A stretch of DNA of 64,000 bases from Micromonospora costi (GTDB lineage: Bacteria > Actinomycetota > Actinomycetes > Mycobacteriales > Micromonosporaceae), in contig NZ_RBAN01000001.1 in NCBI RefSeq assembly GCF_003626655.1, forward strand, positions 1,426,001 through 1,490,000, read 5' to 3'. Of the stretch, positions 43,161 to 55,278 are shown piece by piece. The notes beneath the pieces are model-generated. The model had not been told where the DNA came from and searched no databases. It was given only the letters and a program-made list of their open reading frames with translations. Both the position numbers and the translations under genes were made by a program. The first letter of the stretch is position 1. The number at the start of each line of letters is the position of its first letter.

Positions 43161-44789
43161 TCAGGCCATGTGCGGGTAGGTGTGGTCGGTCGGCGGGACG
43201 AACGTCTCCTTGATCGTCCGCGGCGACATCCAGCGGACCAGGTTGTGCCAGGAGCCCGCCTTGTCGTTCGTGCCGCTGGCCCGGGCGCCGCCGAACGGCT
43301 GCTGCCCGACCACGGCACCGGTCGGCTTGTCGTTGATGTAGAAGTTGCCGGCCGCGTACCGCATCGTCTCCGCCACCCGGTCGACCACCTGGCGGTCGGT
43401 CGCGAAGATCGACCCGGTGAGCGCGTACGGCGCGATCGCCTCGGCCTGCGCCACCACCTCGTCGAAGCGGGCGTCGTCGAAGACGTGCACGCCGAGGATC
43501 GGGCCGAAGTACTCGGTGGTGAACGTCTCGTGTGCGGCGTCCGTGCACTCGAAGAGGGTCGGCCGCACGAAGTAGCCGACCGAGTCGTCGGCGGTGCCGC
43601 CGGCGAGGATCCGGCAGGTGTCGTCGCCGGAGATCAGCTCCAGCGCGGCGGTGTGCCGGGCGAACGCCTTGTCGTCGATCACGGCGCCGCCGAAGTTGGC
43701 GAAGTCGGTGACGTCCCCGTACGCCAGGGAGTCGGCGGTGGCGGCCAGCCGGTCGCGCAGCCCGCCCTCCCAGATCGACCGCGGGATGTACGCCCGGGAG
43801 GCCGCCGAGCACTTCTGGCCCTGGTACTCGTACGCGCCCCGGATCAGCGCCGTGTGCAGCGCGTCCACGTCGGCGCTGGTGTGCGCCACCACGAAGTCCT
43901 TGCCGCCGGTCTCCCCGACCAGTCGCGGGTAGCCGCGGTAGCGGGCGATGTTCTCGCCCACCGTGCGCCACAGGTGCTGGAACACCTTCGTGGACCCGGT
44001 GAAGTGGATGCCGGCCAGGTCCGGGTCGCTCAGGGCCACGTCGGAGACCTCCTCGCCGCGCCCGGTGACCATGTTGATCACGCCGGGCGGGAGGCCGGCC
44101 GCCTCGAAGAGCCGCATGGTGAAGTGCGCGGCGAACTGCTGGGTCGGGCCCGGCTTCCAGACCACGGTGTTGCCGAGCAGGGCCGGCGCCGAGGGCAGGT
44201 TGCCGGCGATCGCCGTGAAGTTGAACGGGGTGACCGCGTAGACGAAGCCCTCCAGCGGCCGGTGGTCGAACCGGTTCCAGGTGCCGGCCGACGAGAGCGG
44301 CTGCTCGGCGAGGAGCTTGCGCGCGAAGTAGACGTTGTAGCGGAGGAAGTCGATGAACTCGCACGCCGCGTCGATCTCCGCCTGCACCACGGTCTTCGAC
44401 TGGCCGAGCATGGTGGCCGCGTTCAGCGTGTCCCGCCACGGGCCGGAGAGCAGCTCGGCGGCACGCAGGAAGATCGCGGCCCGCTCCTCGAACGGCAGCG
44501 CCCGCCACATCGGGGCGGCGTCCTTCGCGGCCTTGACCGCCGCGCGGGCGTCGTCGTGGGTGGCGTGGCCCGTGACACCGAGCACGTGGGCGTGCTTGTG
44601 CGGCTGCACCACGTTGATCGGCTCGCCGCCGGCCATCCGCTGTTCGCCGGCGATGGTCATCGGCAGGTCGATCCGCTCGGCGGCCAGCTCGGTGAGCCGC
44701 CGCTGGAGCCGCTCCCGGTCGGCGCTACCCGGCTCGTAGGTGCGTACCGGCTCGTTGCGCGGCTCGGGTACGGAGAACACGGCGTCCAT
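43161..44789 (-). CDS. pruA: L-glutamate gamma-semialdehyde dehydrogenase (1-pyrroline-5-carboxylate dehydrogenase)
   Basis: 542 residues of the long bacterial P5C dehydrogenase type. Catalytic Cys is in 'YEYQGQKCSAASRAYIP', the general-base Glu in 'RLVGETGGKDF', and the NAD-binding helix in 'IHFTGSTKVFQHLW'. 'GNFYINDKPTGAVVGQQPFGG' is characteristic of the family. It oxidises glutamate semialdehyde to glutamate in proline breakdown. AGGAG lies before the ATG. The proline dehydrogenase partner is not in the window next to it. Confidence 0.95.
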   Translation of the reverse strand: MDAVFSVPEPRNEPVRTYEPGSADRERLQRRLTELAAERIDLPMTIAGEQRMAGGEPINVVQPHKHAHVLGVTGHATHDDARAAVKAAKDAAPMWRALPFEERAAIFLRAAELLSGPWRDTLNAATMLGQSKTVVQAEIDAACEFIDFLRYNVYFARKLLAEQPLSSAGTWNRFDHRPLEGFVYAVTPFNFTAIAGNLPSAPALLGNTVVWKPGPTQQFAAHFTMRLFEAAGLPPGVINMVTGRGEEVSDVALSDPDLAGIHFTGSTKVFQHLWRTVGENIARYRGYPRLVGETGGKDFVVAHTSADVDALHTALIRGAYEYQGQKCSAASRAYIPRSIWEGGLRDRLAATADSLAYGDVTDFANFGGAVIDDKAFARHTAALELISGDDTCRILAGGTADDSVGYFVRPTLFECTDAAHETFTTEYFGPILGVHVFDDARFDEVVAQAEAIAPYALTGSIFATDRQVVDRVAETMRYAAGNFYINDKPTGAVVGQQPFGGARASGTNDKAGSWHNLVRWMSPRTIKETFVPPTDHTYPHMA

Positions 44790-45147
44790 GAAGGCTCCTG
44801 GCGATCTCGACAGCGGTGGCGGAACCGGACCCGCGGGCACCGACCGGACGGCCGGACGCCGCACGCCACCCGGGATGACCGGCCACGGCGGCGGGACCTG
44901 GCGCGATTCTCCCACGCGCCGGTGATCGGCCGGCTCCCCCGTCGGTGCCCTGTGACGCGCGTCCGGTGCGCGTGCTCCCGGTGATCGACTCGCTCCCCGT
45001 AGCCGCGGCCGGCGACCGGCGCGTCGGCGTGGTGGGCGGGGTCCGCGACCGGCCCCTTCGACGCGCGCCCCGGCGGCGCGGAGCACCGGGAACGGTGGCG
45101 GCTACCCTGGGTGGTCGGTGACCTGCCGACCCCGCGAAGGGAAGACG
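44790..45147. other. Divergent intergenic region of 358 bp
   Basis: It lies between the pruA start and the plus-strand membrane-protein start and should carry both promoters. GC is uniformly high. I see no hairpin, repeat or convincing promoter pair, and no credible small gene. Confidence 0.45.
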
Positions 45148-46356
45148 ATGACCAAGCAGCCCGGCGGCCCCGACGCCGCGGAGCCGGACCAGCCCGCGGG
45201 CGGCGACACCGCTACGACCACCGCCACCGAGCCCGCCGCAGCGGACGGCGTGGCCCCGGCCAGCGCTGGCGTGGCGGCCGGCTCGAAGGCCGAGGGCGTG
45301 ATGGCCGAGGGTTCGGCGGCCTCCGGCTCGGCTGCCGGCGGTCCGGTCGTCGACGACACGGCGGGAGACGCCGACGCGGGCGACGACGACGCGGACGGGC
45401 CCGACCCGTCCGACGTGCCGGCGGGTACGTCCGTGCCCGGCGTCACCGTGCTCGCACTGCTGTCCCTGGCCTGGCTCGCCGCGATGCTCTGGTCCACCCG
45501 GGAGGCGATCCACTCGGCCGAGGTGGGCATCACCGCGATCAGCCTCTCCGCCTTCGCGCTGCCCGGCGTGATCTCGGCGGCGCTGGTGGCCGGCACCGCG
45601 TTCGCGCTCTTCGGCGTCGACCTGCTGGGGTCCCGGGTCAGAGACCGCGCGACCCTGCGCTTCCTCGCAGCCACCGGCACCGGCCTGCTGATCGGGCTCG
45701 CCGCCGCCGTGGCCGTCAACCTCACCTACGCCGACACCGCCACCACCAACGTCATCGCCGGCACCACGGTCGCCGCCGCGATCATCGGAGGCGCGGTGGC
45801 CGGGGCACGCTCCGCGCCGGTGGTCGGTGCCGTGGTCGCCTCGGCGCTGGGCGTACTGATCTTCGTGGTCGCCTTCAGCCGGGCCCGCGACCCGCTCTTC
45901 GACCTCTTCGGCGCCGGCGACACGCAGGAGTCCCTGGTGAACGCCGCCAAGTGGGTGTCCCGCACCGAGTCGCTGCTCGCCGGGCTGGTGGCCGGCCTGC
46001 TGGCCTTCGCCTACCTGACCTGGGCCCGCCGCCGCGCCGCCCGCCGGAACCCGGCCGCGCCCGCGCTCCGGTGGCCCGCGTACCTGCTCGCCGGCGCCGG
46101 TCCCGGCCTGTTCCTGCTGCTCACCGAAGTGATCATCCGGGTCGGCGGGCACTCGCTGCTCGACCTGGCCGGCGCGCTCAGCGAGGCGGACTCGGTGGCC
46201 CAGACGATGCTCGGCACCTCGCGGGTGGACAACGGCATCTGGGTGCTCTTCGTGGGGGCGCTGAGCACGCTCATCGCGTTCGGCCGCACCCTCGGGCCGA
46301 GCGCCCAGGACGACGAGCCGGCCGACGAGGAGGTCTCGGCGGGCGTCGCCCGCTGA
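45148..46356 (+). CDS. Membrane protein with acidic Ala/Gly/Asp-rich N-terminal region
   Basis: 402 residues. The first ~95 are low-complexity Ala/Gly/Asp/Glu and likely disordered in the cytoplasm. Seven or so membrane segments follow (residues ~105-390), and the C-terminal tail is short and acidic (DDEPADEE). No family was recognised. GAAGGGAAG precedes the ATG. Its stop codon lies within a 29-bp tandem duplication. Confidence 0.8.
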   Translation: MTKQPGGPDAAEPDQPAGGDTATTTATEPAAADGVAPASAGVAAGSKAEGVMAEGSAASGSAAGGPVVDDTAGDADAGDDDADGPDPSDVPAGTSVPGVTVLALLSLAWLAAMLWSTREAIHSAEVGITAISLSAFALPGVISAALVAGTAFALFGVDLLGSRVRDRATLRFLAATGTGLLIGLAAAVAVNLTYADTATTNVIAGTTVAAAIIGGAVAGARSAPVVGAVVASALGVLIFVVAFSRARDPLFDLFGAGDTQESLVNAAKWVSRTESLLAGLVAGLLAFAYLTWARRRAARRNPAAPALRWPAYLLAGAGPGLFLLLTEVIIRVGGHSLLDLAGALSEADSVAQTMLGTSRVDNGIWVLFVGALSTLIAFGRTLGPSAQDDEPADEEVSAGVAR

Positions 46357-46396
46357 GCTGCCTCGGTGCGGGCGTTACCCGCTGAGCCGCCTCCGT
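46339..46396. repeat. Tandem 29-bp repeat duplicating a gene's 3' end and stop codon
   Basis: Units at 46339-46367 and 46368-46396 are 25/29 identical, and a further partial unit (GCGGGCGTCA) runs into the stop of the convergent gene. The first unit carries the last codons and TGA of the membrane-protein gene; the second repeats them out of use. Confidence 0.8.
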
Positions 46397-46403
46397 GCGG
46401 GCG

Positions 46404-46913
46404 TCAGGAGACCGTGCGCAGCAGCACGTCCAGCTCGGTGACGTCGTACCACTCCAGTTCGTGGTCCTCGGCGCCGTCGACCGTGAACTGGGCGTCCGGG
46501 TCCCCGGCGAGGGCCTCGGCCACCACCTCGGCGGCGGCGGCCACGTCCTCGACCGCCTCGGCACCGTCCACGTGGATCGCCGCGACGGCGCTCATCGGCA
46601 CCGGACCGGCCAGCGCGAGCACGCTGGACCCGAGTTCGCTGTCGGAGCGGCCGACGGCACGGGCGGGCAGGTCGGCGGAGACCACCACCCGGCGGCGGGG
46701 AGCGGCGGGATCCGCCCGGAGCAGCTGCAACGCGTCCTGGGCGGCGCGCGTGAAGGCGACGTACTCCAGTTCCTCCTCGTCGCCCTCGGCGTACCACTCG
46801 CGCAGCGCGGGAGTGACCGCGTGCGCCTGGGCGGCGGTGAGCCCGTGCTCGCGCAGCCGGGCCAGCATGGGAACGGTCGCCGGGACGTACACCCGGACAA
46901 GCTCGTCGGTCAC
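46404..46913 (-). CDS. DUF6912 family protein
   Basis: 169 residues, acidic, with the actinobacterial family start '[20 protein letters not shown]' and later '[23 protein letters not shown]'. No catalytic motif is visible and the role is unknown. It is conserved in actinobacteria close to small DNA-binding proteins such as the one divergently transcribed here. Confidence 0.8.
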   Translation of the reverse strand: MTDELVRVYVPATVPMLARLREHGLTAAQAHAVTPALREWYAEGDEEELEYVAFTRAAQDALQLLRADPAAPRRRVVVSADLPARAVGRSDSELGSSVLALAGPVPMSAVAAIHVDGAEAVEDVAAAAEVVAEALAGDPDAQFTVDGAEDHELEWYDVTELDVLLRTVS

Positions 46914-47117
46914 CGGTCGTCTCCCCGCTCAGGTCCTCCACCGGCGGTCGCCGGCCCGGGCGCCGATCATGCCGTACGCCGTGACCGTCATACACCTCGC
47001 GTCCGGCCGGTGGAAGTTCCCTGCCGGTGTGTCCGGTCCGCCGGCCCGGCCGGGTGCTGGGGTCTGGCGGCCGCCGGTGGCAAACTGAGGCAACCGCACC
47101 CGACCGAGGGAGTTCCC

Positions 47118-47345
47118 GTGGAGCCGAGGTTCCTGCTCCTCTCCGACGTGGCCACCGAGCTGAACGTGTCGGATTCGCAGGTCTACCACATGGTCCGCAG
47201 CGGTGAACTGCCCGCGATCAAGATCGGTGGGCGCGGGCAGTGGCGCGTGGAGCGCGCCCGGCTGGAGGAGTACATCCAGCGCAAGTACGAGGAGACAGCC
47301 GACTGGGTGCGGGGCAACCCGTTGACGGATCGGGACGCGGAGTAG
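47118..47345 (+). CDS. Small excisionase/BldC-like helix-turn-helix protein
   Basis: 75 residues, almost entirely a MerR-like winged helix: 'LLLSDVATELNVSDSQVYHMVRSGELPAIKIGGRGQWRV'-type sequence, followed by a helix ending 'YIQRKYEETADWV'. Such small proteins bind DNA as developmental regulators (BldC) or architectural factors. The role here is unknown. The GTG start follows GAGGGAG. Confidence 0.88.
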   Translation: MEPRFLLLSDVATELNVSDSQVYHMVRSGELPAIKIGGRGQWRVERARLEEYIQRKYEETADWVRGNPLTDRDAE

Positions 47346-47450
47346 CCCGCCCCTTGCCGTGAGCCATTGACCGGCGGCTCTGTCATGCTCGAAAATCGGA
47401 GGTGGTCGAAGGCAAACGAAAGCAAACGCAGGGGTTCGGGGAGGAATCCG

Positions 47451-48080
47451 ATGACCGATGTCCGCCGCCCGGGGCCGTCCCGGCCCCCCATCCGTCTCCG
47501 GCCCGCCCCGCCGCTCGACCCTCCGTACGCCGACGAGGGCGCCGACTGGCCGCCGCCGACGCACGGTCAACTGGCCCTCGACCTCTTCGGATCATCCCGC
47601 CCGGACGCGGGGCGCCCGCCCGACCGGCGAGCCGGGTTGCGGCCGGCGCCCACCCGCCCGGGGCGCGACCGGGGCGCACCGCTGCCAGCCGCCGCGCTGG
47701 TGACCGCCACCCCGGAGGCCGTGCGCGCCGCCCACCGGTTCGTCGGCACCTGCGTGGAGGTGCTCAACGGCTACCGCCCGCCGGGGCAGCTCCGGCCCCT
47801 GCTCGACCCCGGCCGGGCACACGAACTGCTGCCCGAACTGGCCCGGGCGCGCCTGCACCAGCAGCGCGACGACGGCCGGGGCGGGCCCCCGCGCCGCCGA
47901 CCGGGGCGCACGGCCCGGGCGACCGTACGACTGCGGCGGTTGCGGGCCGGGGAGCCGCGGGCCGGCGCGGTCGAGGTGGCGGCGGTTCTCACCGGGGCGT
48001 CCGGGCGCAGCTGGGCGCTGGCCCTCCGCCTGGAACACCGCCGCGGGCGCTGGCTCTGCACCGCCCTGCACGTCCTCTGA
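47451..48080 (+). CDS. Rv3235-family protein (DUF6459)
   Basis: 209 residues. The first ~90 are Pro/Arg-rich and probably disordered. The C-terminal ~110 form a conserved alpha/beta domain ('AHRFVGTCVEVLNGYRPPGQLRPLLDP', 'VAAVLTGASGRSWALALRLEHRRGRWLCTALHVL'). The family is confined to actinobacteria and is usually found next to secA, as here. The function is unknown. A strong GGGGAGGA ribosome site fixes the ATG at 47451. Confidence 0.85.
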   Translation: MTDVRRPGPSRPPIRLRPAPPLDPPYADEGADWPPPTHGQLALDLFGSSRPDAGRPPDRRAGLRPAPTRPGRDRGAPLPAAALVTATPEAVRAAHRFVGTCVEVLNGYRPPGQLRPLLDPGRAHELLPELARARLHQQRDDGRGGPPRRRPGRTARATVRLRRLRAGEPRAGAVEVAAVLTGASGRSWALALRLEHRRGRWLCTALHVL

Positions 48081-48094
48081 CGCAGGCCGCCGCT

Positions 48095-48232
48095 TGATCC
48101 ACTCGACTTCCGGGAAGTCGCGGTGTTCCCGCCGGCCGAGCCCGCGAATCGGGCTGCACCCCCGCCAGAACGCCGATGTGGCGGTGTCCCGGGTCTCAGG
48201 ACACCGCCACATCGGCGAAACGGAGTCGATCA
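48095..48232. repeat. Dispersed repeat, expanded copy C (138 bp)
   Basis: Starts TGATCCACTCGACTTCC, includes GGGAAGTCGCGGT, and ends GGAGTCGATCA, matching the ends and core of the 78-bp copies. It carries about 60 extra bases that include a long hairpin. It lies between the convergent Rv3235-family and secA genes. Confidence 0.75.
48171..48217. terminator. Long hairpin inside repeat copy C, likely bidirectional terminator
   Basis: Perfect 19-bp stem (CGCCGATGTGGCGGTGTCC and complement) with a 9-base loop. It stands between two convergent genes that have no other terminator. Confidence 0.7.
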
Positions 48233-48277
48233 GGCCAGGCCCGAGAGCGGGCCGGGTCGGATCGGGTCGGCGGACGG

Positions 48278-51199
<2,922 letters not shown>

Positions 51200-51367
51200 G
51201 GATCTACGCTCCCCTAGACGGTCTCGAACCATCGTAGGCGCTCCATCGGGGCGATGGTCAGTGGTGGCGATGGACCGGACCGACAATTGCGACATAACGC
51301 GCAGGCGGTGCGAGGGACGCCGGATATCCGGTTACGCCGTGGGCGAACGATCCGGCACCATGCTCGG

Positions 51368-52513
51368 ATGGAGCCAGTGGAGATCACCGAGGACGGCCTG
51401 CTGCTGCGCCCCTGGCGGGCCGACGACGCCGAAGCGGTCTACCGCGCCTGCCAGGATCCGGACATCCAGCGCTGGACCACCATACCCCGCCCGTACCTAC
51501 CGGAACACGCCAGCGGGTTCGTCACCGGGTTCTCGGCCGGCGCGTGGGCGGAGGGCACCGGAGCGCCGTTCGCCGTCTGCGACGCCGCCACCGGGGACCT
51601 GCTCGGCTCCTGCGGGCTGGTGTCGATCAGCGCCGAGCGTGGCGCCGGCGAGATCGGCTACTGGACCGCCCCCTGGGCGCGGGGTCGTGGCGTCACCGTC
51701 CGGGCCGCGCGGGCCGTGGCCCGGTGGGCCTTCGAGGACCGGAAGCTGCGCCGGCTGACCTGGCGGGCCGGGGTGGGCAACCACGCCTCCCGGCTGGTCG
51801 CGCTCCGGACCGGGTTCCGGATGGAGGGGCGGCTGCGCGCCGTGGCCCCCGACGGGGGCGACGACTGGATCGGCTCGCTCCTGCCCGGCGAGGTACCCGC
51901 CCCGGGCACGCCCGGTCCCGCCGGCCCGGGCACCGTGGACGCGCGCCGGGCCGCCGTGTTCGGCCGGCCGCAGCCCGTCCTGTTCGCCACCGCGGGCGCC
52001 ACCGAACTCCGGCTGCGCCCCATGGAGGAGGGCGATCTCGACGCGATCGTGGAGACCTGCCGCGACCCGGAAACCATCCGCTGGACCACCGTCCCCGACC
52101 CGTACGAGCGGGCGGACGCCGAATCCTTCCTCGCCTTCGTCCGCGACACCTGGGCGGCCGGCACGAGCGCCAACTTCGTGTTCGCCGGCCCCGACGACCG
52201 CTACGCGGGCTCGATCGACCTGCGGCTGCACCCGACCGACCCGCTGCTGGCCGACGTGGGCTTCATGACCGCCCCGGCCGCGCGGGGTCGCGGGCTCATG
52301 CCGGCCGCGCTGACCGCGCTGTGCACCTGGGGCTTCACCACCCTGGGTCTGGCCCGCATCGAGTGGCGCGCCAACGTCGGCAACACCGCCTCCCGCCGGG
52401 CCGCCGAGAAGGCCGGCTTCGTCGTCGAGGGCACCGCCCGCGGCGCGCTGGCCCACCGGGGCGAGCGGGTGGACACCTGGGTCGGCGCGCTGCTCGCCGG
52501 GGACCTGGCATGA
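51368..52513 (+). CDS. Tandem GNAT acetyltransferase (two domains)
   Basis: 381 residues with two RimJ/RimL-like GNAT domains. Domain 1 acetyl-CoA loop: 'GYWTAPWARGRGVTVRAARA'; domain 2: 'VGFMTAPAARGRGLMPAALT'. A Pro/Gly-rich linker lies at ~175-200. Both loops keep the R-G-x-G core, so both may be active. Likely N-acetylation of proteins or small molecules; substrate unknown. It is divergent from secA, and its stop overlaps the start of a second tandem GNAT gene (ATGA). Confidence 0.9.
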   Translation: MEPVEITEDGLLLRPWRADDAEAVYRACQDPDIQRWTTIPRPYLPEHASGFVTGFSAGAWAEGTGAPFAVCDAATGDLLGSCGLVSISAERGAGEIGYWTAPWARGRGVTVRAARAVARWAFEDRKLRRLTWRAGVGNHASRLVALRTGFRMEGRLRAVAPDGGDDWIGSLLPGEVPAPGTPGPAGPGTVDARRAAVFGRPQPVLFATAGATELRLRPMEEGDLDAIVETCRDPETIRWTTVPDPYERADAESFLAFVRDTWAAGTSANFVFAGPDDRYAGSIDLRLHPTDPLLADVGFMTAPAARGRGLMPAALTALCTWGFTTLGLARIEWRANVGNTASRRAAEKAGFVVEGTARGALAHRGERVDTWVGALLAGDLA

Positions 52514-53619
52514 CGCCGGAGGTCGTGGAGGCGTACGGGGTGCGGCTGCGCCCGTTCCGCATCGACGACGCCGCCGACGTCGTCGAGGGCTGCGCCGACC
52601 CGATGACCGGCCGCTTCATCTCCGGACTGCCCTCGCCGTACACCGAGGCCGACGCCCGGGCGTGGATCACCCAGGGCGCCCCGGCCGCCTGGGCCGCCGG
52701 CGGTGCGGCGTACGCCGTGGCCGACCCGGCCACCGACCGGTTGCTCGGGGCCGTGGGGCTCGGCCAGGCCGTGGCCTACCGCGGCCAGGCGGAGATCGGC
52801 TACTGGGTGACGCCGGGGGCGCGTGGACGCGGGGTGGCCCGGGCGGCCACCCGGGCGCTCACCGAGCGCGCCTTCGCGACCGGCACCGCCCGGCTGGACC
52901 TGCTCACCCACGCGGAGAACGCGGCCAGCCAGCGGGTGGCGCTCGCCGTCGGCTTCCGGTTCGAGGGCGTACGCCGTGCCGCGAACCCGACGCGCGGCGG
53001 TGGGCGGCACGACCTGCTGGCCTGGGTACGCCTCGCCGACGACCCGTCCGGCCCGACCCCGCGGCAACTGCCCGACCTGCCCGAGGGTGGCCTCGGCGAC
53101 GGGACCGTGACCCTGCGCCGGCTCGCCCCGGACGACGTGGACCTGATGTACGGATTGCACACCCGGCCGGAGGTGGTGGCCAACCAGGCGCCGCCCGTGC
53201 CTCCGGAGCGGGCCGCCGTCGAGCGGCGGTGCCGGCTCGCGGAGAGCCAGTGGCTGACCGGTGAGATCGCCCGGATGCTGATCCTGGACACGGCGAGCGG
53301 GGTACCGGCCGGCAGTTGCGGGCTGTCCGTGAGCGACCCGTACGCCGGCGAGGGCAGCCTCGGGTACGCCCTGCTCCCGGCGTGGCGGGGCCGCGGGTAC
53401 GCGACCCGTGCCGTCCGGCTCCTCGCCGCCTGGGCCTTCGGGCCGGCCGGCCTCGCCCGGCTCGCGGCCGCCACCATGCCCGACAACGTCGGGTCGCAGC
53501 GGGTGCTGGAGAAGGTCGGCTTCCGCCGGGAGGGCCTGCTCCGGGGCCGGCTGCCCGGGCTGGCCGGCAGCCGGATCGACGACCTCGTCTTCGGCCTGCT
53601 TCCGGAGGAGTTCCGCTGA
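52510..53619 (+). CDS. Second tandem GNAT acetyltransferase (two domains)
   Basis: 369 residues, again with two GNAT domains: 'IGYWVTPGARGRGVARAATR' in the first and 'LGYALLPAWRGRGYATRAVR' in the second, each followed by the C-terminal 'NAASQRVALAVGF' or 'NVGSQRVLEKVGF' block. It begins within the stop of the preceding gene, so the two genes give four consecutive GNAT domains, probably from one transcript. Confidence 0.9.
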   Translation: MTPEVVEAYGVRLRPFRIDDAADVVEGCADPMTGRFISGLPSPYTEADARAWITQGAPAAWAAGGAAYAVADPATDRLLGAVGLGQAVAYRGQAEIGYWVTPGARGRGVARAATRALTERAFATGTARLDLLTHAENAASQRVALAVGFRFEGVRRAANPTRGGGRHDLLAWVRLADDPSGPTPRQLPDLPEGGLGDGTVTLRRLAPDDVDLMYGLHTRPEVVANQAPPVPPERAAVERRCRLAESQWLTGEIARMLILDTASGVPAGSCGLSVSDPYAGEGSLGYALLPAWRGRGYATRAVRLLAAWAFGPAGLARLAAATMPDNVGSQRVLEKVGFRREGLLRGRLPGLAGSRIDDLVFGLLPEEFR

Positions 53620-53653
53620 CGATCGGGGAGCCGGTTGTCCGGCTCCCCGATCG
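53620..53653. terminator. Bidirectional terminator between GNAT and hpf genes
   Basis: Perfect 15-bp stem (CGATCGGGGAGCCGG and complement) with a TTGT loop. It begins immediately after the GNAT stop and ends 14 bases before the convergent hpf stop. Confidence 0.88.
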
Positions 53654-53667
53654 GGGCGGACGGACGG

Positions 53668-54309
53668 TCAGGTGGCCAGCGAGATGATGCCGTAGTCGTA
53701 GGCGCGACGCCGGTAGACGACGCTGGGCCGGCCGGACTCCTTGTCCAGGAACAGGTAGAAGTCGTGCCCGACCAGCTCCATCTGGAACAGGGCGTCGTCG
53801 ATGGTCATCGGCTCGGCGGCGTGCACCTTCTCCCGCGCGATGTGCCAGGGCTGGTCGTCGTACTCCTCCTCGACGTCGACCCGTTCCGCGACTGCGGTGG
53901 CGGTGCGGCCGTTGTCACTGAGCGCGCCCAGCGGGTCGGCGCCCAGGTCCGCGACTGGCAGCTCCGCGGTGGCGGCGGCGACGGAGAGCGGCGCGTGCCG
54001 GCCGCGGTGCACCCGGCGCCGGTCGGCCGCCCGGCGCAGCCGGGTGTCGAGCTTGGCGATGGCGGCGTCGAGTGCGCTGTAGAAGTCGTTCGTGCAGGCC
54101 TCGGCACGGATCACCGGGCCCCGTGAGACGCAGGTGATCTCCACCCGCTGGCAGTGGTCCGCCTGGCGCGGATTGCGCTCGTGGAACAGTTCGACGTCCA
54201 CCCGAATGAGCTTGTGATCGTAGCGTTCGATCTTGGCGAGTTTCTCGGCTACGTGCACCCGGTAATGGTCCGGCACTTCGACGTTTCGGCCCTTGACCAC
54301 GATGTCCAC
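53668..54309 (-). CDS. hpf: Ribosome hibernation-promoting factor, long form
   Basis: 213 residues. The N-terminal S30AE domain (~1-100: 'MDIVVKGRNVEVPDHYRVHV...KIERYD', 'VEITCVSRGPVIRAEA') binds in the decoding centre. The C-terminal domain ('MTIDDALFQMELVGHDFYLFLDKESGRPSVVYRRRAYDYG' region) dimerises ribosomes into 100S particles. It lies in the conserved order mtrA-mtrB-lpqB-comF-hpf-secA. A 251-bp upstream region separates it from comF and probably holds its own stationary-phase promoter. Confidence 0.95.
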   Translation of the reverse strand: MDIVVKGRNVEVPDHYRVHVAEKLAKIERYDHKLIRVDVELFHERNPRQADHCQRVEITCVSRGPVIRAEACTNDFYSALDAAIAKLDTRLRRAADRRRVHRGRHAPLSVAAATAELPVADLGADPLGALSDNGRTATAVAERVDVEEEYDDQPWHIAREKVHAAEPMTIDDALFQMELVGHDFYLFLDKESGRPSVVYRRRAYDYGIISLAT

Positions 54310-54560
54310 GTGACCTCCCTGGCTCGGACGGTCTTCGATCGGTATGACCGGTCGCTCGCCCCTAGGGATGAGGCCCCGCTCGGCGTCGACCGGTGAGTGC
54401 GGCTACGCCTCCTTTCACCGCCGGGGGCGGGTGGGAAGACCTCCTACCCCCGACACGATGACGCTAACTCCTGTTCTCCAGGCAGTCACCCCAGGTTCCC
54501 AAGACCCGCCGGTATTTTTCACAGCTCGTACACCATCGGGTGAAACGGAAACACGAAGGG

Positions 54561-55274
54561 TTACGACTGGTGCCGTTTCTCGGTCGCGGCGAGCACCGCG
54601 GCGACCGACGGTGCACGGCCCGTGGCGGTGAGCGCTCGGCTCACCGCGGCGAGGGTCGAGCCGGTCGTGAGGATGTCGTCGAGCACCACGACCGCGCCCG
54701 CACGGGCCTCGTCCCGGCCCGCCCGTCCGGCCCGCCGCAGCCGGAACGCCGCCTGCGCCGCCGCCGCACGCCCGGCGCTGTCCAGGGTCACCGAGTCCGG
54801 TCGCGGCAGCGCCCGCAGCGGCCGCAGGACCCGCACCGCCCACCCGGCGCGACGCAGGCGGTCGGCGCAGTGCCGGGCGAGCCGGTCCAGGTGGTCGCCG
54901 TAGCGGGCACGGGCGGCCGCCGCGGTGTCCGGCACCGGGACCAGCGTCACCGGGCGGGCCTGGCCCACGCCGGCAGCGACCACGCCGGCGAGCAGGGCAC
55001 CGAGCGGCCGGGCCAGCCCGTGCCGCCCGTGTTCCTTGTACGCGAGCAGCGTCTCCCGCAGCGGTCCGGCGTACGGGCCGAGAGCGACGCAGGGCGGCAG
55101 CCCCTCCGGGGCCGGGCTGGGCCGCACCGGACGCGGGCGCAGCGCCTCGAGCGCGGTCACGCACTCCGGGCAGACCCCGTGCCGCAGCCCGGGGCGGCGC
55201 TGCCGGCAGCCCGCGCAGTCGGCGGGCAGCACCAGGTCGCCGAGGTCCGCCCAGAGCCCGCCGAGGCCGCGCAC
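54561..55274 (-). CDS. ComF-family phosphoribosyltransferase-like protein
   Basis: 237 residues. An N-terminal zinc finger with CAGC and CPEC pairs is followed by a type I phosphoribosyltransferase domain with the PRPP motif 'VVVLDDILTTGSTLAAV' and 'YKEHGRHGLARPL'. ComF proteins are linked to DNA uptake in competent bacteria; the role in actinobacteria is unknown. The GTG starts four bases after the lpqB stop, so it is the last gene of the mtrAB operon. Confidence 0.9.
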   Translation of the reverse strand: MRGLGGLWADLGDLVLPADCAGCRQRRPGLRHGVCPECVTALEALRPRPVRPSPAPEGLPPCVALGPYAGPLRETLLAYKEHGRHGLARPLGALLAGVVAAGVGQARPVTLVPVPDTAAAARARYGDHLDRLARHCADRLRRAGWAVRVLRPLRALPRPDSVTLDSAGRAAAAQAAFRLRRAGRAGRDEARAGAVVVLDDILTTGSTLAAVSRALTATGRAPSVAAVLAATEKRHQS

Positions 55275-55278
55275 GGCG

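Noticed and set aside
44980..45000. GTGATCGACTCGCTCCC as a fourth copy of the 78-bp repeat
   Set aside because: Only the first ~10 bases match; the core GGAAGTCGCGG and the far end are absent.
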